A stretch of 27,971 nt of DNA, taken from positions 1-27,971 of the forward strand of contig DASRPA010000069.1 in the NCBI GenBank assembly GCA_035646635.1, read 5' to 3'. The notes beneath the pieces are model-generated. The model was not told the DNA's origin, made no database searches, and saw nothing but the letters and a program-made list of their open reading frames with translations. Position numbers and translations under genes: made by a program. Source of the DNA: JACDAL01 sp035646635 (GTDB taxonomy: Bacteria; Actinomycetota; CADDZG01; WHSQ01). Below are positions 6,726 through 14,640 of the stretch, in pieces. Each line of letters starts with the position of its first letter. Position 1 is the first letter of the stretch.

Positions 6726-7769
6726 ATGCGTGCAGTCGTGTATCACGGGCCAGGGAAAAAGGAGTGGGAAGAGGTTCCCAAACCGATGATCGTGGAGGAC
6801 GGCGACGCGATCATGCGTGTTGACGCCGTAACGATCTGCGGGACCGATCTACACATCCTGAAGGGTGATGTGCCGGCGGTAACCGATGGTCGTGTACTCG
6901 GCCACGAAGCGGTCGGGACCATCGAAGAGGTGGGTCCCGGCGTTAAGGCTCTCAAGCCGGGTGACCGCGTACTGGTGTCGTGCATCAGCGCCTGCGGGCG
7001 TTGCCGGTTCTGTCGCGAGGGGCGTTACGGTCTCTGCGCCGGTGGAGGTGGCTGGATCCTCGGGCATACGATCGACGGCACCCAGGCCGAGTACGTCCGA
7101 GTTCCGTTCGCCGACACCTCCACCTATCTCATCCCGTCAGGTGTTACTGATGAGAGCGTGCTCATGCTCGCAGATATCGGCCCGACGGGTTACGAGGTGG
7201 GCGTCTTGAACGGTGGCGTCGAACCCGGAGATGTGGTAGCCGTTGTCGGAGCCGGCCCGATCGGTCTGTCCGCGATGTTGACCTCGCAGTTGTACTCGCC
7301 GAGCCATATCGTCGCGATCGATGTCGCCGAGGCGAGACTGGAGGCAGCTAAGGGTTGCGGAGCGACCGTAGCGATCAACAACTCGCGCGAGAATGTCGTC
7401 GCCATGGTCAAGGAATTGACCGGTGGGCTCGGTGTCGATGTTGCGATCGAGGCGGTGGGCATCCCCGAAACGTTCGAGCTCTGCGCCGAGTTGATTCGGC
7501 CGGGTGGTCGTGTCGCGAACGTAGGCGTGCATGGCAAGTCTGCGACGCTTCACCTCGAGGACCTGTGGATCAAAGGCGTGACGATCAAGACCGGTCTCGT
7601 GGACACGTACTCCACTGCGATTCTTCTGAAGTTGGTTGCGTCTGGGCAGCTCAGGATGGATGAGCTCATCACTCATCACTTCTCGCTCAACCAGTTCATC
7701 GAGGCATACGATATCTTCGCCCGTGCGGCAGATACCGGAGCCTTGAAGGTAGTGCTCACGAGATCCTAG
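6726..7769 (+). CDS. Zinc-dependent medium-chain alcohol dehydrogenase
   Basis: 347-residue cytosolic MDR-family dehydrogenase that oxidises an alcohol to aldehyde or ketone with NAD(P). ATG 6726 was chosen because AAAGGAGG (6709-6716) lies 9 nt upstream and MRAVVYHGPG is the normal MDR N-terminus. Catalytic zinc ligands C38 (ICGTDLH) and H60-E61 (GHEAVG); structural zinc lobe C90, C93, C96, C104; Rossmann motif AVVGAGPIGLSA; VAIEAVGIPETFELCAELIR and RPGGRVANVGVHG in the usual places. Full family length and intact. It resembles the class of actinobacterial ADHs acting on secondary or branched alcohols, but the substrate cannot be read from sequence. It is flanked by two copies of a decayed membrane-protein gene and is followed by a strong hairpin, so it is probably monocistronic. 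Confidence 0.93.
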   Translation: MRAVVYHGPGKKEWEEVPKPMIVEDGDAIMRVDAVTICGTDLHILKGDVPAVTDGRVLGHEAVGTIEEVGPGVKALKPGDRVLVSCISACGRCRFCREGRYGLCAGGGGWILGHTIDGTQAEYVRVPFADTSTYLIPSGVTDESVLMLADIGPTGYEVGVLNGGVEPGDVVAVVGAGPIGLSAMLTSQLYSPSHIVAIDVAEARLEAAKGCGATVAINNSRENVVAMVKELTGGLGVDVAIEAVGIPETFELCAELIRPGGRVANVGVHGKSATLHLEDLWIKGVTIKTGLVDTYSTAILLKLVASGQLRMDELITHHFSLNQFIEAYDIFARAADTGALKVVLTRS

Positions 7770-8070
7770 ATGTATCGTGTCTGGGGCAAGTCGCGCCGAG
7801 GCGCCGCGAGATGAAATCGCGGCGCCTCGTACACTGGGAGGAGTCTGTGTGTGATCAGCAGTAGGAGTATTGAGTTGCACAGCCCTGGTATCGCGTAGGC
7901 GAGCGAGAAGAAGACTCCCAAAGGCTGCTGAGAAATCCAATCGGTGATCCCTGCTCAATGAGTCGGAGGGCCCCCGGGAAACAGGCCGAGTGGTCCTACT
8001 GATCAGGCGCCCACTCCGACATGCTGGGGTAGTAGGAAGGCTCTAATGATGCGGAAAGGGAGGCACCTAG
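7770..8070. other. Intergenic region between dehydrogenase and DoxX genes
   Basis: Holds the dehydrogenase terminator (7797-7829) and a 7-bp inverted pair GTCGGAG/CTCCGAC (7962-7968 and 8014-8020) that could fold as a leader structure. On the minus strand, one frame from about 7950 to 7770 is hydrophobic (WISQQPLGVFFSLAYAIPGL then CNSILLLLITHRLLPVY) but has no start codon, so it may be a fragment of a lost membrane protein or chance. No convincing gene. Confidence 0.5.
7797..7829 (+). terminator. Perfect 13-bp stem hairpin after dehydrogenase
   Basis: CGAGGCGCCGCGA / TCGCGGCGCCTCG with a 7-nt loop, 28 bp after the dehydrogenase stop. No T-tract follows, as is common for actinobacterial hairpin terminators. 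Confidence 0.7.
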
Positions 8071-8670
8071 ATGAGAACAGCCGAAGATGTCCCAACCAAG
8101 GTTGAAATGAACGAGTCCTCGTTCCCTAAGGCCGAGATCATCAGGCCGAAGGCGGCCACTTTCTGGGGAGTCCTTCGCTTGCTGATGGGATTCACCTTCC
8201 TGTGGGCGTTCCTCGACAAGGCGTTCAGCCTGGGGTTTGCAACCGGGCGGAACCCCGAAACGGGCGCGATCAACCTGTTCGGCCCGGATGCCTGGATCAA
8301 CGGTGGATCACCGACGGAAGGCTTCCTCAGCTTCGGCCTTCACACCAAGGAGCCGTTCCTGAGCATCTACCAAGGGCTCACAGGCTCGACTGTGATCGAC
8401 TGGATCTACATGCTTTCGATGCTGGGGATCGGTCTTGCCCTGATGCTCGGGATCGGGACTCGGGTAGCGGCTATCGGCGGGGCCATATGGATGGTGATCT
8501 TTTTCACGGCAGCCGCACTGTGGCCTGAGAACAATCCGCTGATCGATTATCATATCATCGAGGCGGTCGTCCTGGTCGGAATCGCCTACGTCGGAGCGGG
8601 ACGCTTCCTGGGCCTCGGCAACTGGTGGAGGAAGACGGAGCTGGTTCGGAAATACCCGGTTCTCGAATAG
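8071..8670 (+). CDS. DoxX-family integral membrane protein
   Basis: 199-residue protein of the DoxX/thiosulfate:quinone oxidoreductase large-subunit type. A soluble N-terminus (~30 residues) is followed by FWGVLRLLMGFTFLWAFLDK (TM1, with the LRxxxGxxFLWAGLDK-like DoxX signature), a loop NPETGAINLFGPDAWINGG, then TM segments around VIDWIYMLSMLGIGLALMLG, RVAAIGGAIWMVIFFTAAAL and DYHIIEAVVLVGIAYVGAGR, and a basic tail NWWRKTELVRKYP. The ATG at 8071 follows AGGGAGG by about 8 nt. Members are linked to sulfur oxidation or redox-stress complexes; the partner DoxD/SodA-type subunits are not encoded here, so the specific role is open. A hairpin directly follows. Confidence 0.85.
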   Translation: MRTAEDVPTKVEMNESSFPKAEIIRPKAATFWGVLRLLMGFTFLWAFLDKAFSLGFATGRNPETGAINLFGPDAWINGGSPTEGFLSFGLHTKEPFLSIYQGLTGSTVIDWIYMLSMLGIGLALMLGIGTRVAAIGGAIWMVIFFTAAALWPENNPLIDYHIIEAVVLVGIAYVGAGRFLGLGNWWRKTELVRKYPVLE

Positions 8671-8696
8671 GGATCGGTTCAACTCAAGGCTCTAGA

Positions 8697-8720
8697 GGAG
8701 GCGGCCGATCGGCCGCCTCC
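8697..8720 (+). terminator. 24-nt perfect palindrome after DoxX gene
   Basis: GGAGGCGGCC-GATC-GGCCGCCTCC, 10-bp arms with a 4-nt loop, 26 bp downstream of the DoxX stop, followed by CCTTTGG. Most likely an intrinsic-type terminator; as a perfect palindrome it could also bind a dimeric protein. Confidence 0.7.
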
Positions 8721-8937
8721 CCTTTGGTCCACGGCCGTTCGACCCACAGTCCCTGCATGAGTGCGGTACCGAAAGTCTCACGCGACGAGTCACTTGGCCC
8801 AGGTCTGAGTCAGCGGATGCGAGCGATTGTGGAGAAGAGGCAAAGGAGGCGGGATGTCCACGGTCGCTGCCGGTCGCATGCTGCTCAGAGAGTCGAGAGG
8901 AGTGAGAACATGTCATCGGTACGGTTCGAAGCGGAGT

Positions 8938-9135
8938 CTTGGTTTACCCGGTCCGGCGGCGGCGGACCGTCGCATGGTTGGGAGGATCGGTCATCGGCGT
9001 CATCAACGGGACTATCCCGAGCTGGCCCACAATGATCAGGTGGACGACCTCACGGGGCCCATTACGATTAGACAGCGATCTTGATCGTACTCTTGGCGCT
9101 GTACATGTGGCTACTCGAGAACAGATGGCCCAATC
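8938..9135 (+). pseudogene. Membrane protein remnant, copy 2 (heavily decayed)
   Basis: Parallel in sequence to 6305-6502. The stretches containing gaccgtcgcatggttggga and cttggcgctgtacatgtggc are identical in the two copies. The readable protein begins RRRTVAWLGGSVIGVINGTI, shifts frame by one lost base near 9013 to give ELAHNDQVDDLTG, meets stops, and later recovers ALYMWLLENRWP in yet another frame. Downstream of 9135 similarity to copy 1 ends. No function can remain. The ATG at 8853 with a good AAAGGAGG just upstream opens a frame into this remnant, but the product is not homologous to anything I recognise. Confidence 0.6.
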
Positions 9136-9269
9136 CTCGTCCTTCGTAACAAGCCACTCGTCCAGTTATTCGGCTACCGGTGCGATGCGACGCCTCTAAA
9201 TACGAACCCCGATTGATCCGACGGCCTCGGTGAGACGCCGCTCTGCGTCCTTCTTGTGCTTGTAGGGAC

Positions 9270-10688
9270 CTAGGCCCGGCCCCCAAACGTTTCCAATGCA
9301 AGTTTTCGGGGTTCCACGAACTGTGCGGCCGTCTCGTGTTCCTCGAGGAAAGAGACCGCCGCGCGGGCAAGCTCCAGCCCTTCGCCAGTCTCTTCCGCCC
9401 ACACGTTCTTGGCCTCGCCCGGATCCTCGTCCAGATTGAAGAGCTCGGGCGGCTCCGACGCCCCGCCCAGGATCAGCGAGCGCTGCTGCGTCGTCACCGT
9501 CATCGGCATGTAACTGGCGATGCGGCGCGGCCGAGAGTCAACTGCAGTCGTCATCTCACCCTCAGCGAAATAGAGAGGCCAAGAGCTCACCACGAAGGGC
9601 CTGTGAGCCTCACCCCCCAGCAGTGCCTGTCTGAACGATCTTCCCTGCACCCCTGCGGGTTTCTCGAGACCGGCGAGGTCAAGGATCGTGGGCGCGAGAT
9701 CGGGGGCCGTGGTCATCGCCTCGCGACGGCCCGGCTCGGTTCCCGGCATCTGCACCAGCAACGGGATCCTCGTCAGCTCCTGGTAAAGAGGCGACCACCC
9801 CACAGTCAAAAGCCAGGACTCTGTTAGCCACTCGGGTACCTCGGCGTCCTCTGCGACCACAGCCCCCGGGTCGTGGAACCACTCCGCCTTTCCAAACAGG
9901 CCGTGCTCGCCGAAGAAGAAGCCATGGTCGGAGGTGAACATGACGATGGTGTTGTCGGCTAGCCCCAGCACTTCTATCTTTTCGAGCAGCCGTCCGACCC
10001 AGCGATCGACCATCGTCACCTCGCCGCAGTAGGTTGCATGTGCGGTCGCCACATCCTCTTCGGTTAATCCTGCATCACGCCATTTGCCGTAGGTGGGATA
10101 GAGCTGACGCCCGTCGTAGTCTTTCTTGTAGAGGGCGGTGTAGTAGTCGGGTGCATCCCACGGCTCGTGTGGGTCCCAACTGTCGACGTAAAGAAAGAAG
10201 GGCTCTTTGTAGTGGCGCTCGAGCCACTCCTCGGCGGCGGTCATGGTACGAGCCACCAGCCGATCGGACTCTGTCTTCCAAGTCAGGCGTGCGTCGGAGC
10301 GCTCGTGGGGCCTCGTGTCGTCACCCTGCCCCCTTATCCAGATGAAGTCATCGAACCCGCGGTCGTACCCATAGCCACCCCGGATGAAGAATGGAGTGTC
10401 GACGACTGCGGTGGTGAGATAGCCCGCGGCGGACAACATCCCCGGAAGTGTCTGTAAGCCCATGGGCAATGCCTCCCAGCCCATAAACGTGTAGGCGAAG
10501 CGCCCGGTGAGGATGTCGGCGCGCGCCGGCATCGTCGGGAAGGACGAGATGACGTGGTGGTCGAATACGACGGATCGGCTCGCCATGGCGTCCAGGTGAG
10601 GAGTCCGTATCTTGGGGTTCCCGTAGGCTCCGAGGTGATCGCGGCGAAAAGTGTCGCACACGATCAGAACCACGTTTGGCTGCTCCAT
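9270..10688 (-). CDS. Sulfatase-like hydrolase with Thr at the catalytic position
   Basis: 472-residue member of the sulfatase / alkaline-phosphatase superfamily, hydrolysing sulfate or phosphate esters. ATG 10688 (AGGGGG 8-10 nt upstream) places MEQPNVVLIVCDTFRRDHLG at the N-terminus, with metal ligand D12. The catalytic motif is T52-M-P-A-R56-ADILTG; classical sulfatases have Cys or Ser there, converted to formylglycine, so this enzyme should not be FGly-dependent and may use Thr as in LtaS/phosphoethanolamine-transferase-like members. SWDPHEPWDAP and TSDHGFFFGEHG (D254-H255) supply the other metal ligands. The C-terminal ~90 residues (PPELFNLDEDPGEAKNV) are the usual sulfatase tail. No signal peptide is seen, so it is probably cytoplasmic. 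It diverges from the ABC importer, suggesting import and hydrolysis of a common compound. Confidence 0.88.
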   Translation of the reverse strand: MEQPNVVLIVCDTFRRDHLGAYGNPKIRTPHLDAMASRSVVFDHHVISSFPTMPARADILTGRFAYTFMGWEALPMGLQTLPGMLSAAGYLTTAVVDTPFFIRGGYGYDRGFDDFIWIRGQGDDTRPHERSDARLTWKTESDRLVARTMTAAEEWLERHYKEPFFLYVDSWDPHEPWDAPDYYTALYKKDYDGRQLYPTYGKWRDAGLTEEDVATAHATYCGEVTMVDRWVGRLLEKIEVLGLADNTIVMFTSDHGFFFGEHGLFGKAEWFHDPGAVVAEDAEVPEWLTESWLLTVGWSPLYQELTRIPLLVQMPGTEPGRREAMTTAPDLAPTILDLAGLEKPAGVQGRSFRQALLGGEAHRPFVVSSWPLYFAEGEMTTAVDSRPRRIASYMPMTVTTQQRSLILGGASEPPELFNLDEDPGEAKNVWAEETGEGLELARAAVSFLEEHETAAQFVEPRKLALETFGGRA

Positions 10689-11005
10689 TGCTCGTCCCCC
10701 TCTCGTGGGGCGGCCTCCTCGCAGAAGCACCGCTCCGTGAGTCTCTGTCTCGTACCCGGCGGGATGCCGCCGGTGCTCTCCAGTGCGCTCGATGTGCATT
10801 ATGATGCTGGTTCAGGTATGCGGATAGGTGGGGGGGCGTCCGGCCCCTAGATAGGGGGGAAATGTCTAAGCCCTGGCTTGGGTCTGCGGGAGGGTGCCCG
10901 TCACGCTGCAACGCCTCATCTTTCGTCCCTCCATGGCTCTTGCCCAACATCGGTTTTGGTGGCAACTATATGTGTGCAGACTGAGCGACTCAAGGGAGGG
11001 TAAGG

Positions 11006-12649
11006 ATGCCGGACCGTAACGATCTCTTCAACAAGGTCTTGCTCGAGGAGCAACTTAGATCCAACCGAATCACCCGCAAGGAGCTTCTGCGCCGGGCGTT
11101 CGCGGGGGCGGTAGTCATCGGCACGGGCGGTGTCCTCGGTGCCTGTGGAGGCGACGGCGGCGGCAACGGCGACCCTCAGGGGCAGTCCCAGGGAGGATCG
11201 CAAACTCAGAAGCGAGGCGGAATCATACGCCTGGGCACTGCGGGCGGCTCCTCGAGCGACACCATCGACGCCCACACACCCACCACCCACCCCGACCAGG
11301 CGCGCGTTGTTCAGCTCAACGATTCCCTCGCTCGCTACAATGAGAAGTTCGAGCTCGAGTTGAGCTTGGCCGAGGAGTTCTCAGCCGAGAAGGCGGATGT
11401 CTGGGTTATTCGCCTGCGTCAGGGACTCGAGTTCCACAACGGTAAGACCGTGACCGCAGACGATGTCATCTTTTCGTTGCAGCGCATCATCGACCCGGAC
11501 GTGCCCGCGTTCGGAGCGGCCGGGTTGTCGTCGCTCGATCCCAACGGCATGAAGAAGCTCGATGAGCGCACCGTGAGGTTGACGCTCAAGCAGCCCGACG
11601 TCACGATCAAGGACGAGCTCGCCCAGTACTTCAACGGGATCGTGCCCACCGACTACAATCCCAAGAAGCCTGTCGGTGTGGGGCCGTTCATGTTCGAGAG
11701 CTTCACGCCCGGGCAGGAAAGCCGTTTCGTTCGCAACCCCAACTACTGGCGAGAGGGCGAGCCTTATGCCGATGAGATTGTCATCATCGACTTTCCCGAG
11801 GCGACACCCCGCGTAAACGCCTTGCTCGGCGGTCAGGTCGACGCTATCGACGATGTTCCGTTCGGGCAGGTGCCCGTGATAGAGGGCGACGCCAACCTCA
11901 AGATCCTCGAGGCGCCCTCGGGCGGGTGGCTGCCGTTCACGATGCGAATCGATGCAGCTCCCTTCGACGACGTGCGAGTGCGCCAAGCGATGCGCCTGCT
12001 CGTCAACCGGCAAGAGATGGTCGATCAGGCTCTAGCCGGTCACGGGACGGTCGCCAACGATCTTTACGCCCCCTACGACGTGTGCTACGCCTCCGATCTC
12101 CCGCAACGCGAGCAGGACATCGATCAGGCTAAATCTTTGCTTCGCCAAGCCGGTCAGAGCGACCTCACCGTCGAGCTGCAGACTGCCGAGGTGGCCGCCG
12201 GCCTCATAGAGGCTGCTCAGGTGATTGCCGAGCAGGCCAAGGCCGCCGGCGTGACGATCAACGTCAAGAAGCTTGACTCCGGAACCTTCTACGGAGACAA
12301 CTACCTCAAGTGGACGTTTGCGCAAGACTTCTGGGGTAGCCGTCCCTACCTCCAGCAGGCGGCCGCCGGAAGCCTTCCCGGCTCAACGTACAACGAGACG
12401 CACTGGCCCCCCGACGACAGCACCTACATCAACCTGATCAACGAAGCCAAGCGGACCGTGGACGAGGGCGCACGCTGCGAGCTGCTGCACCAAGCACAGG
12501 AGCTCGAGTACAACGAGGGCGGCCACATCATTTGGGGGTTCTTCAACCACGTCGACGCCCACAGCACGAAGCTCACCGGGCTCTTGCCCGACAGAGGTAC
12601 GTTGCCGCTCAATCAGTACGGCTTCAGTCACGTCTCGTTGGTGGAGTAA
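11006..12649 (+). CDS. ABC importer solute-binding lipoprotein, dipeptide/oligopeptide family
   Basis: 547-residue SBP_bac_5-type binding protein, the extracellular receptor of the importer encoded downstream. N-terminus: RITRKELLRRAFAGAVVIGT resembles a twin-arginine signal, followed by the lipobox LGAC with Cys47 and a Gly-rich linker. The binding fold shows LAEEFSAEKADVWVIRLRQG, FHNGKTVTADDVIFS, VRLTLKQPDVTIKDELAQYF, KPVGVGPFMFESFTPGQESR, NPNYWREGEPYADEIVI and RVRQAMRLLVNRQEMVDQAL, all hallmark blocks. GGAGGG lies about 6 nt upstream of ATG 11006. First gene of a four-gene operon, 12 bp before the first permease. The ligand could be peptides, nickel chelates, glycosides or phospho/sulfo compounds; the divergent sulfatase-like gene hints at an ester-bearing ligand, but that is inference. 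Confidence 0.93.
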   Translation: MPDRNDLFNKVLLEEQLRSNRITRKELLRRAFAGAVVIGTGGVLGACGGDGGGNGDPQGQSQGGSQTQKRGGIIRLGTAGGSSSDTIDAHTPTTHPDQARVVQLNDSLARYNEKFELELSLAEEFSAEKADVWVIRLRQGLEFHNGKTVTADDVIFSLQRIIDPDVPAFGAAGLSSLDPNGMKKLDERTVRLTLKQPDVTIKDELAQYFNGIVPTDYNPKKPVGVGPFMFESFTPGQESRFVRNPNYWREGEPYADEIVIIDFPEATPRVNALLGGQVDAIDDVPFGQVPVIEGDANLKILEAPSGGWLPFTMRIDAAPFDDVRVRQAMRLLVNRQEMVDQALAGHGTVANDLYAPYDVCYASDLPQREQDIDQAKSLLRQAGQSDLTVELQTAEVAAGLIEAAQVIAEQAKAAGVTINVKKLDSGTFYGDNYLKWTFAQDFWGSRPYLQQAAAGSLPGSTYNETHWPPDDSTYINLINEAKRTVDEGARCELLHQAQELEYNEGGHIIWGFFNHVDAHSTKLTGLLPDRGTLPLNQYGFSHVSLVE

Positions 12650-12661
12650 TGCTCCGATGAA

Positions 12662-13708
12662 ATGGTGGTTGGTGACCCTGGTGGCCGCATGAGGGAACCG
12701 GCGGTCGGTTCCTCCGACGATCGTCCGCCAAGGTCGAGGTGGCTGCCGCATGGAATCACCTGGTTCATCCTGCGCCGCTTCCTTCTCGGCATCGCCACGC
12801 TGTTCATCATCTCGCTCATCGTGTTCGGCGCAACGCAAGCCCTTCCGGGAGACGCGGCACGCGCAATCCTGGGGCGTGAGGCAACTCCCCAGAAGCTGGC
12901 GGCGGTGCGAAAACAGTTGAATCTCAATCGGCCCGTGTCAGAGCAGTATCGCGACTGGCTCGGCGGCATTGTCACCGGTGACCTCGGCCGTTCACTGGCC
13001 AATCAGCGACCGGTGTCTTCCTTTCTCGGCAACCGAATTGTCAATTCCGGCTTCTTGGTACTGCTTTCAGCCGTAATCAGCATTCCGTTGTCGTTGCTGC
13101 TGGGCTCACTCGGAGCTTTATGGCGCGATCGTCCTTTCGACACTGTTACCTCCATCATCAATCTGGCGCTCGCCGCCCTGCCCGAGTTCGTGATAGGAGT
13201 GGGGCTGATCCTTCTGTTCGCCACCAGCGTTTTTCAGTTTCTGCCGGCGGTGTCGCTCATATCTCCGGATACACCCGTATGGCAGGAGTTGGAGTTCATA
13301 GTGCTCCCGGCGCTCACCCTGATATTGGCCGTCACGCCTTACATCAGCCGGATCATGAGGGGATCGATGATCGAGGTGTTGGAGAGCGACTATGTCGAGA
13401 TGGCGCGACTCAAGGGCCTGCGCGAAAGGCTCGTCATATCGCGTCACGCCCTTCCCAACGGAATCATCCCCGCGATTCAGGTGACCGCTCTGCAGCTCGC
13501 CTACCTCGCCGGGGGCGTGGTTGTGGTCGAGTTCGTCTTCACATTCCCGGGGATCGGCCAGGCGCTTGTCGACGCTGTCTCCAAGCGCGATCTCCCGATA
13601 ATTCAGGGACTCAGCATGTTGATTGCCGGGGTCTACGTCGCCTTGAACTTGCTCGCCGACGTCGCCACGATCCTCATCAGTCCGAGGCTCAGAACCTCGC
13701 TCAGATGA
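12662..13708 (+). CDS. ABC importer permease, DppB-like
   Basis: 348-residue inner-membrane subunit of the peptide-type ABC importer. After a ~30-residue polar N-terminus it has the family start WFILRRFLLGIATLFIISLI, followed by VFGATQALPGDAARAIL (family: PGDP/PGDA), SVFQFLPAVSLISPDT and six predicted helices. The EAA coupling loop is EMARLKGLRERLVISRHALP-N, which contacts the ATPase. ATG 12662 was kept; ATG 12689 is an alternative that removes nine residues, and neither has a strong ribosome site. The stop overlaps the next start (ATGA), indicating coupled translation with the partner permease. Confidence 0.92.
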   Translation: MVVGDPGGRMREPAVGSSDDRPPRSRWLPHGITWFILRRFLLGIATLFIISLIVFGATQALPGDAARAILGREATPQKLAAVRKQLNLNRPVSEQYRDWLGGIVTGDLGRSLANQRPVSSFLGNRIVNSGFLVLLSAVISIPLSLLLGSLGALWRDRPFDTVTSIINLALAALPEFVIGVGLILLFATSVFQFLPAVSLISPDTPVWQELEFIVLPALTLILAVTPYISRIMRGSMIEVLESDYVEMARLKGLRERLVISRHALPNGIIPAIQVTALQLAYLAGGVVVVEFVFTFPGIGQALVDAVSKRDLPIIQGLSMLIAGVYVALNLLADVATILISPRLRTSLR

Positions 13709-14640
13709 CAGACCAACGCACCGATGTAGGCGGGATGGGCGAGGCCGCGGTCGAACCTGTGACCTCTCCGTCCGCCCCTCGCCGCGACAGGCGCTCTCCG
13801 CTTGTCATGACCATGAAGCGGGCGTTGAAACTGGGGCGCACCAAGGTGGGACTTGCGCTCGTGGCCATCCTCGTCGGAATTGCCGCCTTCGGCCCCCTGG
13901 TCGCGCCGGAGTCGACAACCGCTTTCGTGGGGCCTCCCTACCAGCCGCCGGGCGAGGGGGCCGTGATGGGGACGGACTTCTTGGGCCGTGACACCCTGAG
14001 CCGTTTTCTGGCCGGTGGAAGATCCGTCCTTATCCTTTCGGTGCTGGCAACGGTTCTCGGCCTCATCGTCGGCGTCGCCATCGGGCTGATCGCCGCCTAC
14101 TCGAGAGGCTCGATGGACGACGTCATCATGCGCTCGATGGATATCGTGCTGGCGTTCCCTCAGATCGTGTTCGTGCTATTGCTCGTTTCTACGATCGGGC
14201 CCAAGTTGTGGCTGCTGGTGCTCACGGTTGCCGCCACGCACGCCCCCCGCGTGGCGCGCCTGGCGCGCGGTGCGGCTCTCGAGGTCGTCGAGCGTGATTT
14301 CGTAAAGGCGGCCGAGGTATTGGGTGAGCCGCGGTGGAGGATCCTGTTAGGCGAAATTCTGCCCAACATCACCAGCCCCTTGATGGTCGAGGCGAGTCTG
14401 CGACTAACCTATTCAATCGGACTTGTCGCCGCAATCAGCTTTCTCGGTTTCGGCCTCCAACCGCCGGCGGCCGACTGGGGACTCATGATCAACGAGAATC
14501 GAGTGGGTCTCACCGTCCAGCCGTGGGGTGTGGCTCTTCCTGCCCTCGCCATCGGGCTGTTGACCATCGGCACGAATCTCATAGCCGACGGCTTGTCGCG
14601 AGCGTTGATCGGAGTAGATCGAGGGACGGCCGAGGCTTGA
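13705..14640 (+). CDS. ABC importer permease, DppC-like
   Basis: 311-residue second permease. ATG 13705 overlaps the DppB-like stop as ATGA; an open frame further upstream only shadows that gene. Seen: KLGRTKVGLALVAILVGIAA (TM1), the DppC signature GTDFLGRDTLSRFLAGGRSV, SRGSMDDVIMRSMDIVLAFP, and the EAA loop REV-like ERDFVKAAEVLGEPRWRILL-GEILPN. QPPAADWGLMINENR is the family's conserved C-terminal DWG motif. Length and order match bacterial DppC/OppC. Its TGA overlaps the TTG of the ATPase gene by 4 nt. Confidence 0.93.
   Translation: MTDQRTDVGGMGEAAVEPVTSPSAPRRDRRSPLVMTMKRALKLGRTKVGLALVAILVGIAAFGPLVAPESTTAFVGPPYQPPGEGAVMGTDFLGRDTLSRFLAGGRSVLILSVLATVLGLIVGVAIGLIAAYSRGSMDDVIMRSMDIVLAFPQIVFVLLLVSTIGPKLWLLVLTVAATHAPRVARLARGAALEVVERDFVKAAEVLGEPRWRILLGEILPNITSPLMVEASLRLTYSIGLVAAISFLGFGLQPPAADWGLMINENRVGLTVQPWGVALPALAIGLLTIGTNLIADGLSRALIGVDRGTAEA

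Noticed and set aside
7770..7960. Hydrophobic minus-strand frame reading through the dehydrogenase-DoxX gap
   Set aside because: It has no ATG/GTG start, begins straight after a stop, and its end overlaps the dehydrogenase terminator hairpin; at best a fragment.
8853..9084. ORF with a perfect AAAGGAGG ribosome site entering membrane-protein copy 2
   Set aside because: The product switches out of the homologous frame almost at once and matches nothing; read as a chance start in front of a pseudogene.
9196..9300. Plausible-looking alternative C-terminus for the sulfatase-like protein in the neighbouring frame
   Set aside because: The in-frame protein already ends at a normal family length, and the extra residues show no recognisable conservation.
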